A DNA stretch of 64,000 nucleotides, taken from the NCBI GenBank assembly GCA_027924585.1, contig BSBM01000372.1, positions 30,436,001 to 30,500,000 on the forward strand, given 5' to 3'. Shown in pieces: positions 34,408 to 44,600 of this stretch; within the stretch, counting starts at the first letter, position 1, and every line of letters begins with the position of its first letter. The translations under genes were made by a program, and so were the position numbers. The notes below the pieces were generated by a model. It made no database searches. It saw only the letters and a list, made by a program, of their open reading frames with translations, and was not told the DNA's origin. Source of the stretch: Larix kaempferi. Lineage: Eukaryota; Streptophyta; Pinopsida; Pinales; Pinaceae.

Positions 34408-35082
34408 CGTCGACTCTCATTCCTCACCCATGTGGAGCTAGTCACTTGTGTACTTTCAATAACATTATAGAGGGTCCAAAACCCTAACTCTAATTGGGAG
34501 TTGAGGCATGTACACACACTAAAACTAACCCTAGACAGCTATCGAGCCATGTTAAATACTAGGCCATTAGGAGGAGAATGGGTTTCATTGTGATTATGTT
34601 ATTATATTGTTCCATATCTTAGCAACAGTAAGCAAGTGGATATTAGAGAAAAATGGAGGAACTATGAGATCCTGTAGTATCCATGCAAGCCATGGTGTCA
34701 GAGGTAACTCCATAGTGAGTACCACTTTCTTTGTATTTGCATTACATATTGGAGAAGAAAAGAGCAAGGCATAGTCCTCCCTTCTAGCTGGGTTTTTTCC
34801 CATAGTGGGTTTTCCCACGGTATATCTTGTGTTATTTGTGTGGATGTGTTATTTTGATTTAGTTATTTTCCTTTCAGTTCCAATTTATTTACTATTCTAT
34901 GGAATTAAGCTAACCTAATGAATTAACTTATAAGATCCGTTGTGATAAACTGTTCTAGTGGAATATCCACGACAGTTTACGGATCATATATTCAGAGTGA
35001 TTCTCAAGTTTTAGGAGTAAAGAGCACCACATGATCTCTTCCTCTATGGAATGCAAGAAATACCCAACAAAAAGTCTTAAAA
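34408..35082. other. Intergenic, no gene recognised
   Basis: This is flanking DNA of element A. A TGGTGTCAGAGG near 34690 resembles an initiator-Met tRNA primer-binding site of a retroelement, but no LTR pair or coding domain supports that. Confidence 0.35.
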
Positions 35083-35452
35083 ATCATGCCACATCTGAGA
35101 TATTAGAGCACACTTGAATGAAGCAAGGATGCCTTGGCTCTACTACTCCTTTTGAAATCTAGAATCAAGCCCTTTTAAAAATCAATCTTTATGAATTATA
35201 AGTTTTAAATGAAACAATATACTTTAATCCCAAAATAAAATTGTAAAACTAGGCCAACTATCATGCCACATCTAAGATCAGAGCACACTTGAATGAAATA
35301 AAAATGCCTGAGCTCTAAACCTCTCCTTCTCCTTTTGAAATCTATAATCAAGAACTTTTCAAAGTCAATCTTTACTATATAATTTTATGATTTATAAGTT
35401 TTAAATTAAACAATACTTTAGTTCCCAAAATACAATTGTAAAACTAGGCCAA
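35083..35452. repeat. Imperfect tandem duplication, ~180 bp x 2
   Basis: 35083-35258 and 35263-35452 both run from CATGCCACATCT to AAAACTAGGCCAACT with several indels between. No coding content is seen. Confidence 0.75.
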
Positions 35453-35604
35453 CTTAATCTAAATTGTTTACAACTTCTAACTTTTGGTCTAATTTTTTTT
35501 AATCTAAATAATATATTAAGAATATTTATATAAATATGATGTAAAATAAAGAGTATGTTCAAATAAATAGCATTCACTATAGGCCCAATGGAGTGGCGCA
35601 ACAA

Positions 35605-35745
35605 CACCTATGGTTGGGGGGGGCAAGGTCATGGAGTCCATTATGGGGGGGCTTGGGATACCCTTGATACGACACCTATGGTGGGGGGGGGAATAGGTCC
35701 TGGGGTCCATTCCGAGGGAGGGCCTGGGCTACCCTTGATTCCTAG
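35605..35745. repeat. Two-copy ~66-bp repeat with long G-runs
   Basis: Both copies run from ACACCTATGGT to ACCCTTGAT (35607-35671 and 35674-35740) and contain several runs of 4-9 G on the plus strand. Such a run pattern can form G-quadruplex DNA. Confidence 0.7.
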
Positions 35746-35960
35746 GGATGGAATAGCAGGGTAGTGTAATTTAAAATAAAATAAAATAGTGTTCACCACT
35801 TAAAAAAATAACATGTCTATCAAAAATTGAACTTAAACTATTGTCACAAAAACTACAAATTTCCATTAAACCATAACACAACAAACAATATGTTTATATT
35901 GGTACACAAACTTATCAAATTATCCAATAGTATTTAACCTAAATCATATAAAAATAGTTT

Positions 35961-36130
35961 GAGTGAGCCTAATGGATAAGAACTTGTGTTTCCTCCTAGG
36001 AGGTCATAGATTCAAATATAGAGGGGATAGGGTATGCACAATTAAATTGCTGCGCAAAGGGGGTCACTTTTCCCACAAACAAGGGGGTCTCTGTCTCATA
36101 CACCAAATTGGTGTCTGGCTTGGTTATAAC
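35961..36130 (+). mobile_element. tRNA-derived SINE-like element (family 1)
   Basis: GCCTAATGGATAAGAACTTG resembles a Pol III A box and AGATTCAAAT a degenerate B box about 30 bases on. A related sequence stands at 37468-37600 with the same TGTTTCCTCCTAG and AAGGGGGTCTCAT parts, so this is a dispersed family. Confidence 0.5.
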
Positions 36131-37266
36131 CTTAAAAATAGATTACTATTATTATTATTTTAAATAATATTATAAATCATAAAGTGCACAAATTTGACAT
36201 GTTCTATGCTTATAAAGATTCTAATACCAATGCAATTGGAGTGAAACACTTCACTTAAGATACTATAAGGAGGTCATTAACCCCAATCTGGAAGATCAAA
36301 AGTGTTTCTACGTTTTAACTAGTTCGAAGAAGAAAATTAATAAAGCCAAGATAAGAATAAACTCTCTTGAGCTTCATAGTGAAACATGATGCTAGACAAT
36401 TCCTGAAACATCGCGGGTGGAAATAATTTTCCATCTCTATGAGACTATGAGCGTTGACGATGAAAGAGTCACTATCTCTTAAAGTGCCCTACGTACACCC
36501 ACATTACAGTTTCATAATCTTTGCTACAATACAAACCTCCCTAACCTTCTAAAAAAGGGGTCTCATACACCAAATTGGTGTATGGCTTGGCTATGATCTT
36601 AAAAATAGATTACTATTTTATTTTATAAATATTATTATAAATCATAAAGTGCACAAATTTGCCATGTTCTATGCATATAAAGATTTTAATACCAGTCATT
36701 TCCCGCTAGCTCACTCGGTTAAGGTGTGGGGCTTGTCGGCAAGGTGACCCAAGTTCAATTTCCCTTAGGGGTGACTTAATTGGGAGGAGACACCCAAAAA
36801 CCCAGTCAAGTTGAGGCTGGGGCGGTCCAGGCCAGGTGCGATCCCTGGGTGATTTTGATGGCTTAGATGCCCCTAGATCACGATTTCTCAGACCACAAGC
36901 CACTCCCGCAAGTTAGGGAGATTCGAGCAAATAAAACCAATGCACTTAGAGTGAAACACTTTAGTTAAGATACTATAAGGAGGTCATTAACCCTAATCTG
37001 GAAGATCAAAAGTATTTCTCTGTTTTAACTAGTTCGAAGAAGAAAATTAATATAGGAAAGATAAGAATGAACTCTCATGAGATTCATAGTGAAACATGAT
37101 GCTGGACAATTCCTAAAACACCGTGGGTGGAAAGGATTTTCCATCTCTGTGAGACTTTGAGCGTTGGGGATGAAAGTCACTGACTCTTAGAGTGCCCTGT
37201 ATACACCCACATTAGATCGTAGTTTCATAATCTATGCTACAATACAATCCTCCCTAACCTTCTAAC
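36094..37266. repeat. Direct duplication, copies 36094-36552 and 36561-37266
   Basis: Both copies run from TCTCATACACCAAATTGGTG to CCCTAACCTTCTAA. The second is longer only because it holds a SINE at 36695-36935. The first copy therefore preserves the empty insertion site. Confidence 0.85.
36695..36935 (+). mobile_element. tRNA-derived SINE (family 2), 241 bp
   Basis: The A box TAGCTCACTCGGTTAAGG and B box AAGTTCAATTTCC are spaced as in tRNA. The ends are defined by comparison with the empty site in the upstream duplicate (about 36228). The flanking repeat is a short ACCA, and the tail is ATAAA. Confidence 0.75.
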
Positions 37267-37467
37267 TTGTCAAAACTATAATGACCTAGGAACACTCCTT
37301 TCTAAGCTTTTTGAGCATATGAATAAAATTTTACAGCAATCCAAGTAATCTTTTCTCTTAAGTTCCGATAGATGATCTCAGTGGACGTTAACCACCACCA
37401 CCACCACCATCATAATTAAACCTTTATATATTATTAAATTGAAATAAGTTATATACAATAACATTTC

Positions 37468-37600
37468 TAGTGGTTAAGAACATGTGTTTCCTCCTAGAAG
37501 ATAACAGGTTCAAAAATGGAGGGAGATAGAGTATGTACACCTCCATGCGGAGGGAGTCCCTTCCCATAAATAAGGGGGTCTCATAAACCAATTTCGTTAC
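37468..37600 (+). mobile_element. tRNA-derived SINE-like element (family 1), second copy
   Basis: It is related to 35961-36130, with TAGTGGTTAAGAACATGTG as A-box region and CAGGTTCAAAAATGG as B box. The borders are not sharp. Confidence 0.5.
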
Positions 37601-37798
37601 TTACACCATATTAATGAGAGTATACGAGATGAAACACTCACATTGCTTTAGATTTAATGAACTCATAAGAATTTGGTAAAGTTATCATTATTGAAATTGC
37701 AAAATTTGATTATGGAAAATGTGATTTTGTTTATCTAATTAAATTCAAAACAACCAACTCAATGTGAGATTGCATGTTAACAATTTAGACTATGTCAA

Positions 37799-40075
37799 TT
37801 TTTTTTTTCAGCGGAAAAAAACTGTACTACTAGTATTCATTAAGAGAATCAAATAGTACAAAAATACATTAGTAAAGAAGGACTTATGTTCAAAATAAGG
37901 TATGCTATAGTCCATCTATGACAGAAAATACAAAATAACTATACTCCCAGCAGAGCATCTACAGCCAATACATAAAAATACTAATACTAAAAAATGTTTT
38001 AAGTGCCAACATCAGTACATTGAGCCTCCAGAAATTCTTCCCATCTGATAAAAACCTCATCACCTTCATGTGCATCTTTGGAGAGAGCATCTGCCATCGA
38101 GTTATGTTGTCAATCGATATGTTCAAAAGTTATATCCCTAAAAAGCTGAATTTTCTCCTTAGTTATACAACACCATTGATGTAAAGAGATCACATTTAGA
38201 TTATAATCATCTTGTACACATTTAATCGTCACCCTAGAATCTCCATAAACATTCAGTTCATGAAGGCCGAAAGCATAAGAAACAGTAAACACACTCTAGA
38301 GCCCAAGTAATTCAGCTTTTGTGTTGGAGCCTCTTCCACAGTTCAACTTAAGAGTGACGTAATGGTCTTTGTTAATATATATCACTCCCCCCACAACAAA
38401 AAATCCATCCACCGCCGATCCATCAAAAAATGCCACCAGCCTATGATGTGAAATGCAGAGAGTACTAACCTGTCTGGAATAAACCTTATCAGGTACAGAA
38501 CAGTAATATTTAATCACCATCAGGATTCTGTTGCTGGATTTTACCAAATTAGGATTCTTATCTTCAAATAAAGCTTCATTCCTAGACTGCCAAATATCCC
38601 AAGAAACCACCGCAGGCAGATATGGAAGACTCTTACACATCCTATGCCAATTGAGTGCACAAATCCCAAACAAACCAGTGCCCCAATGATAATCTAATTT
38701 TAGTTGATTGGTAATCAAAGACCAAAGTGATCTAGTAAACTCACACTCTACCAGAATATGATTAGAGGATTCCAAATTGTTCCTGTAAAGAAAACATATA
38801 CTTGGGCCAATCCAACCTCTCTTGGATAAGTTATCCCAAGTTTTCAGACAGTCACGGAGTGCATGCCACATAAAGCACTGAATTTTCAGTGGGATCTTCC
38901 ATTTCCAAAGAACCTTATACCACCAATCTGCTGGAAATATGCACCAATTATTAATAATAGCTTTGTAAGCTAATTTAGCATTCACCATACATGTAGCTGT
39001 GTTATTTATCCAGATTAACTTGTCTTTTTCCATAGTCAGTCGGCATCCAACAGAATTAAGTTTGTTGATGTATCGTTCCCATTCTGTGGCAGTATTATCT
39101 TTGAATCCCATCTCCATCGCAGTGAGCCAGTATGTTTGATTAACTCCATCGTTATTTCTCTTAATTTTATTAAGAGTAGCATAATCAAACCAATGTAGAG
39201 TATTGATAATTTCACTGGATAAAGTAGAATCTTCATCCATCCCCAGAATAGGATCAATGGCCACTAATATATATTTTCCATTCCCGACTCTCCAGGATCA
39301 ATCTTTAGCCAGCCAATTGTAAACTTTGATGAATCCGGCCCAAATGGGAGATGCTCCCCTGATCTTCTTCAATGGCTTCCTTATCTAGTTTATCACATCA
39401 CCCTTGATATATTTAACTGAAAGCATCCTAGTCCAAAGAGTGGGTCCAAATAGTCCCCTCCAAAAACTTTTCAATCTAAGTGCGCAACTAAATATAGACA
39501 AATTTATGATCCCCCATCCACCACTTCATTTTGGCAGCGCAATATTCTCCCATTTGGTCATAACCAAATTGTTGTTAGTCGAGCCTCTTGTCCAAAGAAA
39601 GTTAAAAAAGAGCTTTCTCAAACAATTTATGATATAACACGGGATCTGGAGGAGAGAAAACCAGTATACAGGAATACCAGTAAGAACAGATTTAACCAAT
39701 GTCAGATGCCCTCCAATTGACAATAACCTGTATGTCCAATGGTTTATCTTCTGTTCTACTCTTTCAATAAGCCATAGCCAATCATTTCTCCTATATGCAC
39801 ATGGCTTTAGAAAGTATCCAAGGTATTTGAACCCCTCCTTTAAATGGCAGAAATTATATGGCAACAATCTCTTAAAGACATCAATTTTACTGTTCTCGAT
39901 CCTGAAATGATAAATACTCGACTTCTTATTATTTACCAACATACCTGATGCATCACAAAATTCCCTGATAATACAATTATAGTTCTACCATTCCTCAACC
40001 GAGTTTAAACCAGCTAAAAGCACATAATCTACAAATAGTATATGAGTTTGGGACAACTCAGGAGATTTTTATGAG
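37799..40075 (-). mobile_element. 5'-truncated LINE (L1-type), dead
   Basis: On the minus strand the order is: end of the RT palm (ILFVDYVLL near 40023-40060, where the usual second catalytic Asp is Tyr), RT thumb (39526-39942, with GHLTLVKSVLTGIPVYWFSL), the zf-RVT region (PLKIQCFMWHALRDCLKT), RNase H (FFDGSAVDGFFVVGGV ... NTKAELLGL, then HELNVYGDSRVTIK), and a poly(A) end seen as T10 at 37799-37808. Everything 5' of the RT catalytic box is missing. I did not find target-site duplications. Confidence 0.85.
38110..39264 (-). pseudogene. LINE ORF2 3' part: zf-RVT and RNase H
   Basis: This is one minus-strand frame of about 385 codons with an in-frame stop at 38293-38295. It carries the WKWKIPLKIQCFMWHAL zinc-binding reverse-transcriptase-associated domain and C-terminal RNase H blocks (Asp in FFDGSA, Glu in KAELLGL, Asp in VYGDSRV). 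A frameshift separates it from the RT thumb segment at 39526-39942. Confidence 0.75.
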
Positions 40076-40125
40076 CAAATTTAAATCAATTTCTTATGCA
40101 AATTAGAATATAAAAATGTTTTCTT

Positions 40126-40413
40126 GAGTTAGATGGGTTAGCTCAAGTGGTTGAGAGCTGTGAGTTACAACAAAAGGTATCGGGGTCAAATCCCCTGGTG
40201 GCTATGCATAGATATATAAGGGCCTCGCTTGATGTCCTCATCGAATTAGGCTCCATAATCAGAGTCGGCGGGGTGAGGCCCCTTTAGGTGGGCCCCCTGT
40301 GAATTCTGAGGCCCGTGAATTCTGAGGCCCCTTTGGGTGGCCCCCTGTGAATTCTTCTCGTGGACATAGCATGTTAGCAACTCCTCTCTCAAGTTGTGAA
40401 CCACATTGAAAAA
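40126..40413 (+). mobile_element. tRNA-derived SINE (family 3) with 16-bp target-site duplication
   Basis: The head GGGTTAGCTCAAGTGGTTGA holds the A box and GGGGTCAAATCCCC the B box. The element is flanked by the perfect direct repeat ATAAAAATGTTTTCTT (40110-40125 and 40414-40429) and ends in a short A-rich tail. It contains a short internal duplication (40275-40355, GTGAATTCTGAGGCCC). The perfect repeat suggests a recent insertion. Confidence 0.85.
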
Positions 40414-40429
40414 ATAAAAATGTTTTCTT

Positions 40430-40840
40430 ACTCTCCAATATTATCCATTCCATCAAAATTTTGAAATCATAAATAAAATAAATGGAAACCATGTAATTTG
40501 TTTAAATTGGAAAAAGGGTGTGAAATTGTCAAAATTTAAAAGATTAATGTGATGTGGATAAAAATTTTTCTTTAACAATGATTATGTAATACTTTTTCAT
40601 AATGAAGTCCACCGACCATATTGAAAAATGAGAGTTATTAGTTTGAAAATTGTAATTAAAAAATATAAAATCATTAACTTTATATATTTTTATTTATAGT
40701 AAATGCAAGCCTCCCAGTACGAACACCATAGTAAAAAGATTAAAAAACTATCTAGAAACCAAAATAACCCCATCCCTCTCCCAAAATAACACTAAAAAGT
40801 TATAGCGAATTTCCATGTGATCACTCCCCGATTCGGGGGG
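40430..40840. other. AT-rich spacer
   Basis: No gene or known element is recognised between the SINE and the H+-ATPase promoter region. Confidence 0.5.
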
Positions 40841-41575
40841 TTCACATGGTTGTATAGTACCCACAAGATAAAGTACTGACAGCACGCTGAGTGCCACGTG
40901 TTGCGTACGGAACCGTGGTCCTTTCCAGTACCCTGGCAGATAACCCCGGTCTCTTAACCCAGAGTTCAGCCGACCCAATCCCAACGGCCTCCGTACTAAC
41001 TAAGGCCATACCATACGGCTGACAAGTGTAGACATACGAATACGTACGGAATAAGTGAGTACGGAGTCCGTCCAAAATAGTACGGAAAACATGCAACGCC
41101 AACCCCCTGTCTGACTTGGGTAAATTGCAAGTTGCATGTTCAACCCCATTTTATTTTATTGTAAAAATAACCAATAATAAATTATTAAGCAAAAAATAAT
41201 GGCGTAGTGGCTTTCCTCGTTTTCACTCAACGGCCAGCTCCCACGAAAATAAAAAATGGTAATTGTAGTGATGGAGGTTAGTGGGTTGTGGCGTGCAGTG
41301 AATTTTGAGCTTTACACCCAACGGCCTAGGCTTCTAGCACGTATTTATAGAGCCAGTTTATGGGCATTAATAGCATATCCTCAGCTCGAATTCCGCGGTC
41401 TCTTCTGGTTTTGGAGTAGCTCGCTGGAGTTATATCGTTGGGTAGCTACCTATAACTCTCGCAAGATCTCTTTGTTCTGGTTCACTGCAAACTGACACTT
41501 CGGTGATGATGCCTCCTTTATCAGAAGAATTCTGATACATACAGACTTACGCGCTTGAGTGTTATTCATATATAC
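40841..41575 (+). promoter_or_regulatory. Upstream region of the H+-ATPase gene: G-box, TACGG cluster, TATA-like box
   Basis: A palindromic CACGTG (G-box) lies at 40895-40900. GTACGG words occur at 40905-40910, 41044-41049, 41059-41064 and 41080-41085, with the inverse CCGTAC at 40991-40996. A TATTTATAG at 41342-41350 is the best TATA-like candidate and would put the transcript start near 41375, giving a leader of about 270 bases. This is inference from motif reading only. Confidence 0.4.
41506..41535 (+). CDS. Upstream ORF 1 (9 codons) in the H+-ATPase leader
   Basis: Encodes MMPPLSEEF and stops 108 bases before the main ATG. Leaders with very short upstream ORFs are known for plant plasma-membrane H+-ATPase genes, the tobacco PMA genes being the classic case. 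A regulatory role here is inferred; it depends on the leader starting upstream of 41506 and not being spliced out. Confidence 0.35.
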   Translation: MMPPLSEEF

Positions 41576-41641
41576 ATGTCCTTTGTTTCTGCACAGGTTG
41601 AGCTGATTGTTTCTGCACAAGTTGAGCTGATTGCTGTGTGA
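41576..41641 (+). CDS. Upstream ORF 2 (21 codons) ending 2 bases before the main start
   Basis: It starts at 41576, contains an in-frame 24-bp duplication (VSAQVELI twice) and ends with TGA at 41639-41641, only two bases before the ATG at 41644. That spacing would allow termination-reinitiation or block scanning. A cryptic or real leader intron could remove it. Confidence 0.35.
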   Translation: MSFVSAQVELIVSAQVELIAV

Positions 41642-41643
41642 AA

Positions 41644-44600
41644 ATGGCGGAGGGACCCGTTGATCTCGAATTGATAAACAGAGAAGCGGTGGATTTGGTG
41701 AGTTTATAGATCTTTTGGGCACTTTTGGTTGGAAAATCTATTGTGTTTATGCCTTTGGATATTTTACTATGGCTGTTAATTTGTTTGAGACCTTGAGTTA
41801 TGTGTATGGTGATAATGTGGCTGCTTTGGAGATCATCATTCTGTATGCAATGTGAGTGCAATAATGGCTCTGATATAAATCCAATGTTGGTCTTGAGTTC
41901 GATTCCCCTGCTGTGTTTGTGCATGGTTATAAATCCTGGGTTGAATTTCTACGACTGACATGGGCATCTTGCTGAATCACTGGTCTGGCTTTTTGGTTAA
42001 GAATCCATGCCCACGGGTAGTTGGTCAGGGATAAGTTGGGCTGCTCATACTTTATTTCAATACAGATTGGAATAGGAGCGCAGCCCAACTGCTTGTTCAA
42101 GAATAAGTTGGGCTGCGCATACTTTATTTCAATACAAATTTGGATAGGAGCGCAGCCCAACTGCTTGTTCAGGGATAAGTTGGGCTGCGCATACTTTATT
42201 TCAATACAGATTGGGATAGTTGGGAAGTTAGTTTGTTTAATAACTAGAAGTGATTTGGGTTGTTCCTCATGCTACTTGATTCTTAATCTCTATTGAGTCT
42301 TTTAGTGATTCTTAATCTGTATTGGGCCTTTTGGTAATTTTGAGTGGAGGATCTAAGATGCTTTTGACTTGGCTGATTTTGGGTTTAGGACTTTTTGAAA
42401 AGCAGATATAGGTTTCTGTATTCAGACTTAACCCTAAATGTGTTATTGTGGCCAATGCAGGAAAATATCCCCATCGAGGAGGTTTTTGTAAACCTTCGAT
42501 GTAAACGGGAAGGTTTGACTGCCAATGAAGTAGAGCAACGGTTGGAGCTCTTCGGACACAACAAGCTCGAAGAGAAAAAGGTAAGGCTTTCATCCATAAT
42601 GCTTCCCATTCCTTGTTATAATCTTTACCTGGTTGAAATACATTCATAATCTTCTCCCTTCTGGTCTTTCGGATGTACAAAGGCACGGTCATTTATGAAC
42701 TGGGGAATAGAAAGTTAGAAACAATCTCTTAACAGAATGAAACAATGTAGTCTCTCATGACCCGTTTCTATTTCTAATTATTTTCTTGCAGGAAAGTAAA
42801 ATATTGAAATTTTTGGGCTTTATGTGGAATCCTTTATCATGGGTCATGGAAGCTGCAGCAGTGATGGCCATTGCCTTAGCAAATGGAGGAGTAAGTCTTT
42901 TTTAAACAGCAGTGTCAAACCCGTGCTTAATAGAGGGTGTTGTCTGTATGGTGATGTCAAAATCAGTGACTTGGATCACTAATAACAGATGCATGCTTAT
43001 ATTTTCGTTTTTTAATATACCATGTAATTAGTTCGAGTCACTGCTCATGTTTTTGTCAACTTGATTGTATGGTTTGCAGAACAAACCCCCTGATTGGCAG
43101 GATTTTGTTGGTATTATATTACTTCTTGTGCTCAACTCGACTATAAGTTTCTTGGAAGAGAACAATGCAGGCAATGCAGCTGCATCACTAATGGCGCAGT
43201 TGTCTCCAAAAGCGAAGGTCCTTGCTTGAGTCTACTGCTTTGCATTTATGTTTATTTTTTTTATTCTGACTCACTAGAGTTATGTGTGTTTACATTGTCC
43301 TGATTTTTTCAGATTCTAAGGAATGGACGATGGAGTGAAGAAGATGCTGCTTGCCTGGTTCCTGGTGACATAATTAGCATTAAACTCGGAGATATTGTTC
43401 CTGCAGATTGTCGACTTCTTGAAGGAGATGCTTTAAAAATTGACCAGGTTCTTCCTATTATGGAAAAATCATTACTTTGTTTTTTATTTTTTTCTTCCAA
43501 AATACTGCATATTTCTTTGTTTAAAATGGTTTAGATTTGATGATTTTTGGGTGGCAATTTGTATCCATTGGTTACAGTCTGCACTTACTGGGGAATCATT
43601 GCCAGTAACCAAGAATCCTGGAGATGGGGTTTATTCAGGCTCCACATGCAAACAAGGTGAACTAGAAGCTGTGGTCATAGCCACAGGAGTGCATACGTTT
43701 TTTGGGAAAGCAGCCCATCTGGTAGACTCCACAAATAATGTTGGTCATTTCCAAAAGGTTGATAACCTGTTCTTTTTTGAATCAGCAAGTGGAAGTATCA
43801 TCCCAATGAATTTTTAATTTGATGTGCATAACTACCACAAGATAGATTAATGTGCCAAGATTTTGCTATCTTATATGTGGTTTACAGGTTTTGACAGCTA
43901 TTGGAAATTTTTGTATTTGTTCCATTGCCGTTGGCATGGTAGTGGAAATTATAGTCCAATATCCAATCCAAGGCCGACCATATCGACCTGGAATTGACAA
44001 TCTGTTGGTGCTTCTTATTGGTGGGATTCCAATAGCAATGCCTACTGTTCTTTCTGTGACTATGGCCATTGGTTCACATCGCCTTTCTCAACAGGTCCAT
44101 TCATTTTCTTCTAGCTGATTTTCTGTATCTAGAGACATTGCCACCATCTTATATCTAAATACTGCTCAGCCTATGGAATTAGATTCCTTGATAAGACTAG
44201 ACTTTTCCAGTTTTGAAGCTTTATTTTTGGAGTGAAATAACTGTACCTTATTTTGCTTTGGCAGGGTGCTATTACTAAAAGGATGACTGCTATTGAGGAA
44301 ATGGCTGGGATGGATGTTTTGTGTAGTGATAAGACAGGAACCTTAACATTGAACAAGCTTACTGTAGACAAAAATCTGGTTGAGGTTAGAGATGAATGGA
44401 TATTTTTCTGATCCTTGAAGTTTGCTGTATCCAGATCGGCAGTTTAATTGCTTGTTTTGTTTACAGGTGTTTGCAAAAGGAGTTGATAAGGATACACTTA
44501 TCTTGATGGCTGCAAGAGCATCCAGAATAGAGAACCAAGATGCGATTGATGCAGCTATTGTTGGGGTTCTTGCTGATCCTAAAGAGGTAAATAGACTTAG

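Noticed and set aside
34670-34700. Initiator-Met-type primer-binding site (TGGTGTCAGAGG)
   Set aside because: No LTR pair, gag or other retroelement domain in the right place.
40137-40210. Possible tRNA gene (A and B boxes present)
   Set aside because: The acceptor stem and anticodon arm do not pair; the 16-bp target duplication around a 288-bp unit shows it is a SINE head.
41256-41495. 79-codon ORF upstream of the proton pump gene as a uORF
   Set aside because: Its start lies upstream of the likely TATA position, and nothing supports that it is transcribed.
42021-42296. 91-codon ORF in intron 1, and a 77-codon one on the other strand
   Set aside because: Both come from a 72-bp repeat whose length is a multiple of three; the region is clearly intron.
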